Part shown: positions 44,637-52,303 of the stretch, in pieces | Numbering within the stretch: the stretch's first letter is position 1 | Layout: every line of letters starts with the position of its first letter | DNA from: an uncultured Gemmatimonadales bacterium | Lineage (GTDB): Bacteria; Gemmatimonadota; Gemmatimonadetes; JACCXV01; JAHWKZ01 | Direction: 5' to 3' | Assembly (NCBI GenBank): GCA_947259315.1 | Contig: CAMYLR010000006.1 | Location: 244,493 to 308,492 of the forward strand | Length of the DNA stretch: 64,000 nt | The notes under the pieces: generated by a model | Database searches by the model: none | Told to the model about the DNA's origin: nothing | Seen by the model: only the letters and a program-made list of their open reading frames with translations | Position numbers and translations under genes: made by a program

Positions 44637-44975
44637 ATGAAACACGTGATCCACGTCGCCTGCGATGACCTCTTCTTCCGGGCCAAGATCGAGGCCACCG
44701 CGCAAGCGGCCGGTACCGAAGTCGTATTCGTCGACAGCATCGATGGTCTCGAAGGCGATGGAATGGTGTTGGTCGATCTCAATTACCACACCATCGATCC
44801 GATCGCTGCGATCCGACGGCTGAAGTCCAGCTCGGCGACGATGCAAGTGGTAGCGTTCGGCTCACATACGGCCCGGGAAGGGCTTAAGGGCGCCCAGAGC
44901 GCCGGGGCGGACCAGGTCATGGCCCGGTCTACATTTGTCGATCGGTTACCAAAACTGTTGCAGACGCAGGGCTAA
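44637..44975 (+). CDS. Stand-alone receiver-like protein lacking the conserved Lys
   Basis: 112 residues arranged like a CheY receiver: CDDLFFRAKIEATAQAAG (acidic pair after strand 1), GMVLVDLNYHTIDPIAAIRR (Asp after strand 3), MQVVAFGSHT (Ser after strand 4) and GADQVMARSTFVDRLPKLL where strand 5 normally ends in Lys. The Lys position reads Ala or Arg, so it may be a pseudo-receiver. No output domain and no adjacent kinase are present. The similarity is at fold level and I am only moderately sure. Confidence 0.6.
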   Translation: MKHVIHVACDDLFFRAKIEATAQAAGTEVVFVDSIDGLEGDGMVLVDLNYHTIDPIAAIRRLKSSSATMQVVAFGSHTAREGLKGAQSAGADQVMARSTFVDRLPKLLQTQG

Positions 44976-44988
44976 AGCCTGCCGCGGT

Positions 44989-45696
44989 TCAGCGTTCGAG
45001 GGTCATCGCCAAACCCAGCACCGAGCTCTTTCCCGGGGTCGGTCCGCCGCCAGAAATCTCCAGCAGCTCATCGCGGTAGCGCGCGGCAAGGTCCAGGTTG
45101 GCTTGGGGCACGGCGCGGTCGATTCCTTGCGGACTCCGGCCCGACTCCTCCAAGGCACGGTAAGCGCGCGTCAAGGCGAACCCAACCCACACGTACTCAC
45201 TTACCGGCATCTCGTGCTCATCGAGCGCCTCGGCGATCGCGGTCCTAGCATGGGTCAACCCTCGAACGCCAGCGATCACATCCCCAACGCTGGCTTCACC
45301 GCCACGGTCGCCGATCTCACGGCCGCGCTCCTCCAGATCGTCCCACTCCGGCTCGATCTTTCTCCACGCGAGATCGGTAACGGCGAGAAACCGCTCGGCG
45401 CGAGCAGGACCAACCACCCCATCGGCGGGTGGTGAGAAAGGATAGTCGGTCTCCAAACGGTCGATCACCGCGCTGGTCTCGGCCTGACCTTCGATGTCAC
45501 CCGACCATTCCTGAGCCTTGCGACGCAGGAACATTCCGCCAGCGATGCTGGCGATGACGATCCCCACGACCACCACTACCACCAGCACGCCGCAACCAAT
45601 CGCGACTTTCACGCCAGTCGACATCCCCTTCTTCGGCGGAGCGGGCGAGGCTGGCTCCTCGGGTGATGACGAACTCGAAGGCGGTATGTCGGTCAT
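44989..45696 (-). CDS. Single-pass membrane protein, unknown function
   Basis: 235 residues: a Ser/Pro-rich N-terminus (about 1-25), one transmembrane helix (VKVAIGCGVLVVVVVVGIVIAS, about 29-50) and a soluble helical domain (ARAERFLAVTDLAWRKIEPEWDDL ... YVWVGFALTRAYRALEE). No signal peptide; the domain probably lies outside the cytoplasm. Not recognised. It is convergent with the receiver-like gene. Confidence 0.7.
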   Translation of the reverse strand: MTDIPPSSSSSPEEPASPAPPKKGMSTGVKVAIGCGVLVVVVVVGIVIASIAGGMFLRRKAQEWSGDIEGQAETSAVIDRLETDYPFSPPADGVVGPARAERFLAVTDLAWRKIEPEWDDLEERGREIGDRGGEASVGDVIAGVRGLTHARTAIAEALDEHEMPVSEYVWVGFALTRAYRALEESGRSPQGIDRAVPQANLDLAARYRDELLEISGGGPTPGKSSVLGLAMTLER

Positions 45697-45744
45697 GGGA
45701 TATCCGTGTCCGAGAAAGACAGCTGTGTCGGTTCAGGAAAAACG

Positions 45745-46440
45745 CTAGAAGCTGGTTGCTTTCGGTGGCCGGCCGATAAACCGGTTCACCGCATCCAACA
45801 CGGCCCGCACCGCAGCTTCGTGCGGATCGTCGCCGATAAGCGCGGTGCCCAGCATTCGCTCTTGATGCAGCTCGTGCCGGCCCTCGACCAGTACGACCAT
45901 CACGTCGCGCTGGAACACGCTCAACAACTCGAGTCCAGCAACGTAAAACGCCATCTCCTTCTCAACCAGATAGTCGAGCGCCTCTATGACCGCGCGTGCA
46001 GCGGAGTACAAGCGCCCCTTTGGCGTGTCGGTGTCCCGATGGCTGCCCTCGAAGATGACGTCACCGAGCTTCAGCTCGACGTGCGCGGTACACTTGAGCG
46101 GCTCCTCTTGGGTGACCGTCAAACGTTGAAAAACGAGGCGTGGGGCGCGCTTCTTCTTTGGTTTTTCCGTCGCCGCGGGTTCGACCTCGCCCTGGGCGAA
46201 TGGCGCGCCTTCTTTGAGGACTGCGATCGACACGATCCGGTGATCGATCGTAAGCTCGAATGCGGTTTTGAGAAGTGTTTCGATGTTGCGCACGATCTGC
46301 TTGGGAGGCAGCGCGCCATCGCTGAGGATGTGAATCTCCGACAACCCAGATCCGTCGCCGTTCGTGCGCACCCTGGCGCGAACGACCCCGGTTAGGGTCT
46401 GGAGAAGTTGATCGACTCGTACAGCGTCTAGTTCCGGCAT
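45745..46440 (-). CDS. Conserved-looking hypothetical protein, divergent from ferredoxin gene
   Basis: 231 residues from ATG 46440 (MPELDAVRVDQLLQTLTGVV), with AAGGTGAG upstream. An N-terminal region ILSDGALPPKQIVRNIETLLKTAFELTIDHRIVSIAVL is followed by a basic linker KPKKKRAPR. A second alpha-beta region carries VELKLGDVIFEGSHRD and YSAARAVIEALDYLVEKE. No membrane segment. I do not recognise the family. A 12-bp inverted repeat lies 38 bases upstream of its start. Confidence 0.65.
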   Translation of the reverse strand: MPELDAVRVDQLLQTLTGVVRARVRTNGDGSGLSEIHILSDGALPPKQIVRNIETLLKTAFELTIDHRIVSIAVLKEGAPFAQGEVEPAATEKPKKKRAPRLVFQRLTVTQEEPLKCTAHVELKLGDVIFEGSHRDTDTPKGRLYSAARAVIEALDYLVEKEMAFYVAGLELLSVFQRDVMVVLVEGRHELHQERMLGTALIGDDPHEAAVRAVLDAVNRFIGRPPKATSF

Positions 46441-46477
46441 CCGCTCACCTTCGGCGGCCTGAAGGTATTGAGTATAT

Positions 46478-46518
46478 GGCCGGGGCCCGCCGAGGGGCAA
46501 GATTCCCGGGCCCCGGCC
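46478..46518. repeat. 12-bp perfect inverted repeat in the gap upstream of ferredoxin
   Basis: GGCCGGGGCCCG (46478-46489) and CGGGCCCCGGCC (46507-46518) pair exactly around a 17-base loop. No T run follows on either strand, so it is not a typical intrinsic terminator. It lies between the divergent starts at 46440 and 46612 and could be an operator or a leader hairpin. Confidence 0.7.
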
Positions 46519-46611
46519 CTTGCTGGAATGGGTTCCAAAAGCGACCTTTAGTGGTCATCGAATTGCCGATACATCTGATAACGATCCACGATTGAAAGGA
46601 AGGTTCGCTCA

Positions 46612-46848
46612 GTGACATACGTCATCACCGAGCCTTGCATCGGCCTCAAGGATGCCAGTTGCGTAGAAGTCTGTCCGGTGGATTGCATCTACGAGGGCGA
46701 AGACATGTACTACATCCATCCTGATGAGTGCATCGAATGCGCCGCTTGCGAACCGGAGTGTCCGGTCGAGGCGATCTTCGCTCTGGAAGATGTGCCGCCG
46801 GAGATGACGAAGTTCATATCTGTCAACGCCGACTTTTTCAATCAATAA
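46612..46848 (+). CDS. fdxA: Ferredoxin with 7Fe-type cysteine spacing
   Basis: 78 residues from GTG 46612, preceded by AAAGGAAGG. Cys9, 17, 21 and 25 (C-x7-C-x3-C-x3-C) and Cys40, 43, 46 and 50 (C-x2-C-x2-C-x3-CP) match seven-iron ferredoxins that hold one [3Fe-4S] and one [4Fe-4S] cluster. Small cytoplasmic electron carrier. The bioY gene begins 4 bases after its stop, so they are co-transcribed; BioY supplies biotin and no direct link is evident. Confidence 0.93.
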   Translation: MTYVITEPCIGLKDASCVEVCPVDCIYEGEDMYYIHPDECIECAACEPECPVEAIFALEDVPPEMTKFISVNADFFNQ

Positions 46849-46852
46849 GACG

Positions 46853-47410
46853 ATGAGCGCACACTCGACGTCAACGGCTGTCGGTCTTTCGGGTTGGGTT
46901 CGAGCGCAGCCCTCGCACCGCGTGTTGGGGATCGCCGCGTTCGCCATGCTAACCGCGGTTGGCGCCCTGATTCGGATCCCGCTGCCGTTCACACCGGTTC
47001 CGATCACACTGCAGACTCTGTTCGTACTGCTGGCGGGTGTTTACCTCGGCGGCCGCGACGGCGCCCTGAGCCAGCTCGCCTACCTCGGTCTCGGGGCGAT
47101 CGGCCTGCCGCTTTTTGCCGGTAGTGCTGGGTTATTCGGCGCGACCGGTGGTTTTCTGCTCTCGTTTCCGATCGCGGCCTTGCTCGTCGGCTCGTTGCTG
47201 AAGCCCGGCGACTCGGCGTGGCGGGCGATTCCGGTACTTGTCGCCGCCAATCTCGTGATCTTTGGTCTGGGTGCTTCGTGGCTCGCGCGAACGCTCGACG
47301 TGAGCGCGGCACAAGCACTATCGCTGGCCGTGGTACCGTTCCTGCCCGGCGCAGCTTTGAAGCTCGCCATAGTGACCGGGCTCGTCGCCCGCCCACCGTT
47401 CACCCGCTAG
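46853..47410 (+). CDS. bioY: Biotin transporter BioY (ECF S-component)
   Basis: 185 residues with about six hydrophobic segments. Family motifs are IRIPLPFTPVPITLQTLFVLLAG (about 41-63) and GLPLFAGSAGLFGATGGFLLSFP (about 84-106). It binds biotin with high affinity at the membrane, alone or with a shared EcfA/EcfT energising module, which is not in this window. Starts 4 bases after the ferredoxin stop. Confidence 0.93.
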   Translation: MSAHSTSTAVGLSGWVRAQPSHRVLGIAAFAMLTAVGALIRIPLPFTPVPITLQTLFVLLAGVYLGGRDGALSQLAYLGLGAIGLPLFAGSAGLFGATGGFLLSFPIAALLVGSLLKPGDSAWRAIPVLVAANLVIFGLGASWLARTLDVSAAQALSLAVVPFLPGAALKLAIVTGLVARPPFTR

Positions 47411-47422
47411 CGCGACCCCGGA

Positions 47423-48823
47423 CTAGTTCCCTTCCCGTTCCAGCTGCCCGGTCAGGTTCTCGGGTGACAGGATCTCGTTCAGCTGCTCCTCGCTCAAGTC
47501 GCTCCGTTCCCGGGCGACCTCCATGATCGTGCGGTTGGTAGCCAACGCCTCCTTCACGATCTCAGCCGCTGCGGAGTAGCCGAGCACCGGGTTGAGCGCG
47601 GTCGCGAGCGAAGGGCTCTTGTGGGCGAACGACTCGGCTCGCTCGCGGTGAGCGACGATGCCCTCGATGCAACCGGTGCGAAAGACGGGCAGGAAGTTCT
47701 TCAGAATCTCCATCGAGAAGAGCAACTCCCAGATCATGATCGGCATCATGACGTTGAGCTCCAGCTGGCCTGCCTGGGCGCCCAGCGCCACGGCCGTATC
47801 GGCACCGATCACGTGGAACGCGATCTGATTGAGGCATTCCGGCATTACCGGGTTGACCTTACCGGGCATGATCGACGAACCGGGTTGCCTGGCTGGCAGT
47901 GAGATCTCCGCCAGTCCGGTCAGCGGACCCGAGTCGAGCAGTCGCAAGTCGTTGGCGATCCGGGTCAGCTCGAGCGCCAGATTCCGCATGCCACCTGATA
48001 CGGCGGCGATCGCCTGTCGACTCTGGATCTGCTCCCGCGGGTCGGTCGCCTTGGAGAGCTGAAACCCGGTCAGCTCCGACATGTAACGAATGATCTTCGG
48101 TCGATACCCTGGCGGCAGATTTATCCCGGTTCCGGCCGCGTTACCCCCGATCGGAAGCTCGCCCAACTCCTCGACGGTGGTGGTGATCAACGCGACGCTC
48201 CGGTCGATCGCAGCACCCCAGGCGTCAAACTCTTGTCCCATCGTCACCGGCACCGCGTCCTGCAGGTGAGTACGACCCGATTTGACGATGTCGCCAAACT
48301 CATCACCCTTAGCGTGGAACGCGGCGGCCAGATCGGTTAGCACGGGCCGCAGATCACGCCACTGGAGCATCGCCGCCAGATGCATCGCGGTTGGAAACGT
48401 GTCGTTCGTCGACTGCGACATGTTGACGTGATCGTTGGGGTGGAGGCGCGAGTAATCGCCACGCTCAGCGCCAAGGATCTCGAGCGCCCGGTTGGCCAGC
48501 ACCTCATTCACATTCATATGGAATGAAACACCCGCTCCAGCCTGGAATACATCGACCACAAACTGGTCATGTAGCTCACCGGCAAGCACATCGTCGGCGG
48601 CTTGTACGATCGCATCGGCACGCTCTTCGTCGAGCACCCCGATCTCGAGATGGGTCAGTGCAGCCGCCTTCTTGATATAGGCGAATGCAGCGATCAGGTG
48701 CGGATGTTCGCGGAGTCCACTGACCGGGAAGTTCTCGGTCGCCCGTAACGTTTGAATACCGTAGTAGGCGTCAGCCGGGACTTCGCGCGTGCCGAGACTG
48801 TCTTTCTCACTGCGCGTTTGCAT
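47423..48823 (-). CDS. aspA: Aspartate ammonia-lyase
   Basis: 466 residues from ATG 48823 (MQTRSEKDSLGTREVPADAYYGIQTLRA), which matches aspartase more closely than fumarase C. The superfamily signature GSSIMPGKVNPVMPE contains the flexible-loop catalytic Ser. SQSTNDTFPTAMH, SGRTHLQDAVP and AAGTGINL are also present. It deaminates aspartate to fumarate. An in-frame extension upstream to 48,994 carries no conserved sequence. The gene diverges from the SirB1-like gene. Confidence 0.92.
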   Translation of the reverse strand: MQTRSEKDSLGTREVPADAYYGIQTLRATENFPVSGLREHPHLIAAFAYIKKAAALTHLEIGVLDEERADAIVQAADDVLAGELHDQFVVDVFQAGAGVSFHMNVNEVLANRALEILGAERGDYSRLHPNDHVNMSQSTNDTFPTAMHLAAMLQWRDLRPVLTDLAAAFHAKGDEFGDIVKSGRTHLQDAVPVTMGQEFDAWGAAIDRSVALITTTVEELGELPIGGNAAGTGINLPPGYRPKIIRYMSELTGFQLSKATDPREQIQSRQAIAAVSGGMRNLALELTRIANDLRLLDSGPLTGLAEISLPARQPGSSIMPGKVNPVMPECLNQIAFHVIGADTAVALGAQAGQLELNVMMPIMIWELLFSMEILKNFLPVFRTGCIEGIVAHRERAESFAHKSPSLATALNPVLGYSAAAEIVKEALATNRTIMEVARERSDLSEEQLNEILSPENLTGQLEREGN

Positions 48824-48920
48824 TGGACGGCCCCTTTGGGCTTTCAAGTTCATGTCGTGGGACGCAGGAAAGATACAACCTTGTGCGCTCGACGTTGTAC
48901 TCGTCATATTGCGATTTGAC

Positions 48921-49787
48921 ATGAGCGAACCCCTTTCGCCAGAACAGATAAAAGCGCTGATCCGGCTGCTCGACGACGACGACGACAACGTCACGGATCA
49001 CGTGCAGACCCAGCTCCGAACCGCCGGGCCGGTCGCCACTCCATACCTCGAGGCGGCCTCATCGGACCACCCCGTGCCGACGATTCGTAAAGCATCACGA
49101 GGGCTGCTTGACAGGATCCGCAGCGACGAGATCGAACACCAGTGGGTGACCCTGCAAACCGCGCCCGATGGCAACGCCCTCGAAGAGGGTGCCTTTCTGT
49201 TGGAGCGGTTGATCCATCCCGATCGGATCGCCGAACAGCAGCGCGCGCGGGCTGAGCTAGAGTTGCTATCGGCTGGCGCTCGCGAGGCGGTCTCAGCGCA
49301 GGCCGATATCGACATTCGCGTCGATGAGCTGCGTCGCTACATCCACGAGACGTCGCGCTTTCGAGGCAACACCGAGAACTACTACGACCCCGAAAATTCC
49401 TTTCTGTCACAGGTTCTTTCACGGCGCACGGGGATTCCGATCACGTTGGCGCTCATCTACCTGTCGCTGGCACATCGGATCGGAATTCCGCTCGTGGGCG
49501 TCAGTATGCCGATGCATTTCTTGGTTGGATACCAGCTCGATTCAACTTACCGGTATCTGGACCCGTTCTTCGATGGCCGTGAGGTCAGTCGCGGAGAGTG
49601 TATGGTGCTGCTCGAACGCGCCGGGTTCGATCCGGTCGATGACTATCTGAAACCGGCGCCGGTCGTAGCGACGCTGGAACGGATGGCAAAGAACCTCATC
49701 GTCATCTACCAGCATACTGCGCACGAGCGAGAACTCAAGCTGGCACGGCGGTTCGTGACCCTTTTGACCGGTGAAACCGAGTCGTAA
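48921..49787 (+). CDS. SirB1/transglutaminase-like protein
   Basis: 288 residues from ATG 48921. After a helical N-terminus, which begins with an acidic DDDDDN run and looks HEAT-like (TAGPVATPYLEAASSDHPVPTI), comes the SirB1 region. It reads FRGNTENYYDPENSFLSQVL, RRTGIPITLALIYLSLAHRIGIPLVGVSMPMHFLVGY and LDPFFDGREVSRGE. Here the transglutaminase-like fold lacks the nucleophilic Cys (the S-x-PITLAL position), as in many SirB1 proteins. Precise function unknown. It overlaps the dipeptidase gene by 17 bases. Confidence 0.88.
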   Translation: MSEPLSPEQIKALIRLLDDDDDNVTDHVQTQLRTAGPVATPYLEAASSDHPVPTIRKASRGLLDRIRSDEIEHQWVTLQTAPDGNALEEGAFLLERLIHPDRIAEQQRARAELELLSAGAREAVSAQADIDIRVDELRRYIHETSRFRGNTENYYDPENSFLSQVLSRRTGIPITLALIYLSLAHRIGIPLVGVSMPMHFLVGYQLDSTYRYLDPFFDGREVSRGECMVLLERAGFDPVDDYLKPAPVVATLERMAKNLIVIYQHTAHERELKLARRFVTLLTGETES

Positions 49788-50403
49788 CGCTCACCGCGTG
49801 CTGCTTGTCATCGCGCTGGCGATCACGGCAGCGTGCAGCGCAACCCGGCATTCGGGCACAGAGCTCGCCAACGAGCTCGTCGACGTCGGCATAACGTACC
49901 CAGACATTCAACTCGATATTCGCTACGCGAGTGCGGATAACTTCCTCGGGCGAGCGATGTACGCGGCTCCGCGGTGCTATCTCGTGACCGATGCGGCCCA
50001 GCGACTCGCAGCCGCGGATACGGCGCTTCGCCCGGAAGGCTTGCGACTGATCGTCTGGGATTGCTACCGCCCGCGTTCGGTGCAGTACGCGATGTGGGAG
50101 ATCCTTCCGGATCCGACCTACGTGGCCGACCCCGCTCGGGGCTCCCGTCACAATCGAGGCGCGGCGGTGGACGTGGGCGTGATCGGGCTAGACGGCGAGC
50201 CGGTGCCGCTCCCCACCGATCACGATGATTTTACCCCCGCCGCGCACCGCGACGCCGAAGACCTGCCGGCAGTGGCGATCGCCAACCGTGAGCGGCTCGA
50301 ACGCGTCATGGTGGAGGTGGGTTGGATACCGCTGGCCAGCGAGTGGTGGCACTTCGACGCCCCGAATTGGGAGCGATACCCGCTGCGGGACGACCCGCTC
50401 TAG
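49771..50403 (+). CDS. D-alanyl-D-alanine dipeptidase (VanX/DdpX-like), lipoprotein
   Basis: 210 residues from GTG 49771, inside the end of the previous gene. Lipobox ITAAC (Cys22) suggests anchoring in the envelope. Zinc-peptidase residues are visible: His127 and Asp134 in SRHNRGAAVDVGV, Glu191 and His194 in SEWWHFD, and the transition-state Arg in DCYRPRSVQ. It hydrolyses D-Ala-D-Ala. There are no vanH or vanA neighbours, so a peptidoglycan recycling role like DdpX is more likely than glycopeptide resistance. Confidence 0.92.
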   Translation: MKPSRNAHRVLLVIALAITAACSATRHSGTELANELVDVGITYPDIQLDIRYASADNFLGRAMYAAPRCYLVTDAAQRLAAADTALRPEGLRLIVWDCYRPRSVQYAMWEILPDPTYVADPARGSRHNRGAAVDVGVIGLDGEPVPLPTDHDDFTPAAHRDAEDLPAVAIANRERLERVMVEVGWIPLASEWWHFDAPNWERYPLRDDPL

Positions 50404-50933
50404 CGCGTTTGGCGCACCCCGGCGGTGATCGACGCGACCGCCGCATCGACGTCATCGATCCAGGTAATGTGCTCGGTCCCACCGTCGAGATAGGGCCCAC
50501 CCGCAATCGCCTCGACGATCGGCCGCCAAGGATCTTCCCAGACCACGAGTGGACGCGGTTCGACGAGTCCCTTTCGCAGATGCTCCCAAGCCAGCGACAG
50601 CTCGGCCAGCGTGCCGTTTCCTCCCGGGAGGACAACGTAGGCGTCCGCTCGCCGAATCAAGTGTGTCAGTCGCTCGGTCAGGATTTCGGCTTCGACGATT
50701 TCATCGAGATGTGGATTGGGACCGGCGCGCCCAAACTCAGCGCACGTCACACCCACCGTGGGCGCGCCGGTTGACTGAGCACCGGCAGCCGAGGCGCTCA
50801 TCGTCCCGCCGTAGCCGCCGTTAATTACGCCGAATCCAGCGCGGCCGAGAGCGGTTCCAAGCGCGCGCGCGCGTGCTGCGTCCTCTGGCCGATCGGCACC
50901 ACTGCCGAAGACGGCCACCAATGGGCGTGTCAT
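50400..50933 (-). CDS. LOG-family protein (TIGR00725-like)
   Basis: 177 residues from ATG 50933 (MTRPLVAVFGSGADRPEDA). The Rossmann-like core has FGVINGGYGGTMSASAAGA and PGGNGTLAELSLAWEHLRKG, the PGGxGTxxE signature of lysine-decarboxylase-like/LOG phosphoribohydrolases. Cytokinin nucleotide processing is the activity of plant LOGs; the bacterial role is unknown. It overlaps the dipeptidase gene tail by 4 bases. Confidence 0.87.
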   Translation of the reverse strand: MTRPLVAVFGSGADRPEDAARARALGTALGRAGFGVINGGYGGTMSASAAGAQSTGAPTVGVTCAEFGRAGPNPHLDEIVEAEILTERLTHLIRRADAYVVLPGGNGTLAELSLAWEHLRKGLVEPRPLVVWEDPWRPIVEAIAGGPYLDGGTEHITWIDDVDAAVASITAGVRQTR

Positions 50934-50955
50934 GTGGCAGAAAGTAGCTGTGGGA

Positions 50956-51675
50956 CTAGTGGATGAGCAGCAGCCGTTGGCCAGCGATCTCCGCCACCCG
51001 CCGCTCCAAATAACCGAAGCCACGGCGTTCGGCCTCGATCTCGCTGGTCAGCATCCCGAGAACGACCGTGCGCAGCTGCTCCCGCGCCTCTCGCTGGACC
51101 TCTAGCCGATCCCGCGCCGCTTCAGACGGCACACCGGGGCCGGCAACCATTGTCGACGGTAGCGATTGGCGGAACGTCTCCACCGCATCACCGTGGCGCG
51201 CGGCTTGATACGCAACCAGCAGCTCTTCGATGTCGTCCAGGTACGACTCCAGTCGCGCGTCATTGGCGAGCTCCGTCTGGAGTTCGGCCAGCAACTCGGC
51301 TCGCTCGGTAGCCGTCGTGGTCTGGTCGGGATTGCTGTCGCGCATCGCCAAAGTGCCAAGAGCGAACCCGAGCGCCAGCACGGCGGCAAACCCTACTGCC
51401 CGTTGACTCCAACGCTGCCACATTACCGGCTCAACGCGACCACTCAACCGCCGGTCCAACTCCTCTTCGAACCCATCCCAGATGTCGATCGGCGGAGCAG
51501 GATCTGGGATCATCCGACTGATGTCTATCAACTCGCGTACGGCGCGGCGCTCTGCTTGGCACTGCGCGCAGTTTGTCAAGTGATCGACAAGCGCTGGGGT
51601 CAGTGGCTCCGGCCCGGCACTGGCCGCCCGCTCCCACAACGCTTCACTAACCGTATTACAGTGCAGAGGACTCAT
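50956..51675 (-). CDS. Anti-sigma factor, zinc-finger type with one TM segment
   Basis: 239 residues. DHLTNCAQC (His32, Cys36, Cys39) is the HxxxCxxC zinc motif of anti-sigma domains, and a transmembrane helix is at about 91-109 (AVGFAAVLALGFALGTLAM). The periplasmic part is helical with many charged heptads. It overlaps the sigma-factor gene by 20 bases, so it should hold that sigma factor inactive until a signal arrives. The signal is not evident. Confidence 0.85.
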   Translation of the reverse strand: MSPLHCNTVSEALWERAASAGPEPLTPALVDHLTNCAQCQAERRAVRELIDISRMIPDPAPPIDIWDGFEEELDRRLSGRVEPVMWQRWSQRAVGFAAVLALGFALGTLAMRDSNPDQTTTATERAELLAELQTELANDARLESYLDDIEELLVAYQAARHGDAVETFRQSLPSTMVAGPGVPSEAARDRLEVQREAREQLRTVVLGMLTSEIEAERRGFGYLERRVAEIAGQRLLLIH

Positions 51676-52267
51676 CTTCGTCGTTCTCCATTTCTATGCC
51701 GCCTTGCTCCAAGATCTGTCGCAGGCGACGAATAGCATGATAACCGTTCGCCTTCACGGTGCCTTCGGCGCATCCGAGCGCCGCGGCGGTTTCCTTCACT
51801 GATAGTTCTTCCCTGTACCGAAGTATGAATGTGGCACGCTGCATCTGTGGTAATTGTTCGATCGCATCCAGGACCCGCTGGCCGGCTTCCCTCAACGTGG
51901 CTCGATCGAGGGGAGAGAACTCCTCGCTTGGCGCGTCCGGATACGCCATCTCCTCGAGTGGCGAGACGACGTCGTAACGACGCTGCTGTCGCTTCTTCCA
52001 CCCCAGCGATTCGTTGACGGCGATCCGGTACAACCATGACCAAAAAGGTGCCCTCGGCTCCCAACGATCGATGTTCTGGTACACCTTGATGAATACCTGC
52101 TGCAGAACGTCGCGCGCGTCTTCGTAGTTGCCTACGAAACGATACGTCACCCGCAACAGGTCTTGTCGGTAGAAGCGGACCACCTCGTTGAAAGCGATCC
52201 GGTCTCCGGCTTGTGCCCGGCTCAGTATGTCCGGTGCGATGTCCGCCAAGGCTCCCCCTTGTGTCAC
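51656..52267 (-). CDS. ECF-type RNA polymerase sigma factor
   Basis: 203 residues from GTG 52267. Region 2 is visible as FNEVVRFYRQDLLRVTYRFVGNYEDARDVLQQVFIKVYQ, with APFWSWLYRIAVNESLGWKKR following. Region 4 is LPQMQRATFILRYREELSVKETAAALGCAEGTVKANGYHAIRRLR, a clear helix-turn-helix. Its acidic C-terminus ENDEDESSAL is unusual but short. It is paired with the overlapping anti-sigma gene. I could not identify a cognate -35/-10 in this window. Confidence 0.93.
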   Translation of the reverse strand: MTQGGALADIAPDILSRAQAGDRIAFNEVVRFYRQDLLRVTYRFVGNYEDARDVLQQVFIKVYQNIDRWEPRAPFWSWLYRIAVNESLGWKKRQQRRYDVVSPLEEMAYPDAPSEEFSPLDRATLREAGQRVLDAIEQLPQMQRATFILRYREELSVKETAAALGCAEGTVKANGYHAIRRLRQILEQGGIEMENDEDESSAL

Positions 52268-52303
52268 GTCCCAACGGCCAAATGAGGCCTCGTCGGGTCG
52301 GGT

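Noticed and set aside
47411-47422. Possible terminator between bioY and aspA
   Set aside because: No T run and no stable stem with good pairing in the 12-base convergent gap.
49771-50403. Glycopeptide-resistance determinant (VanX)
   Set aside because: vanH, vanA and vanRS are absent; a chromosomal DdpX-type recycling enzyme is the simpler reading.
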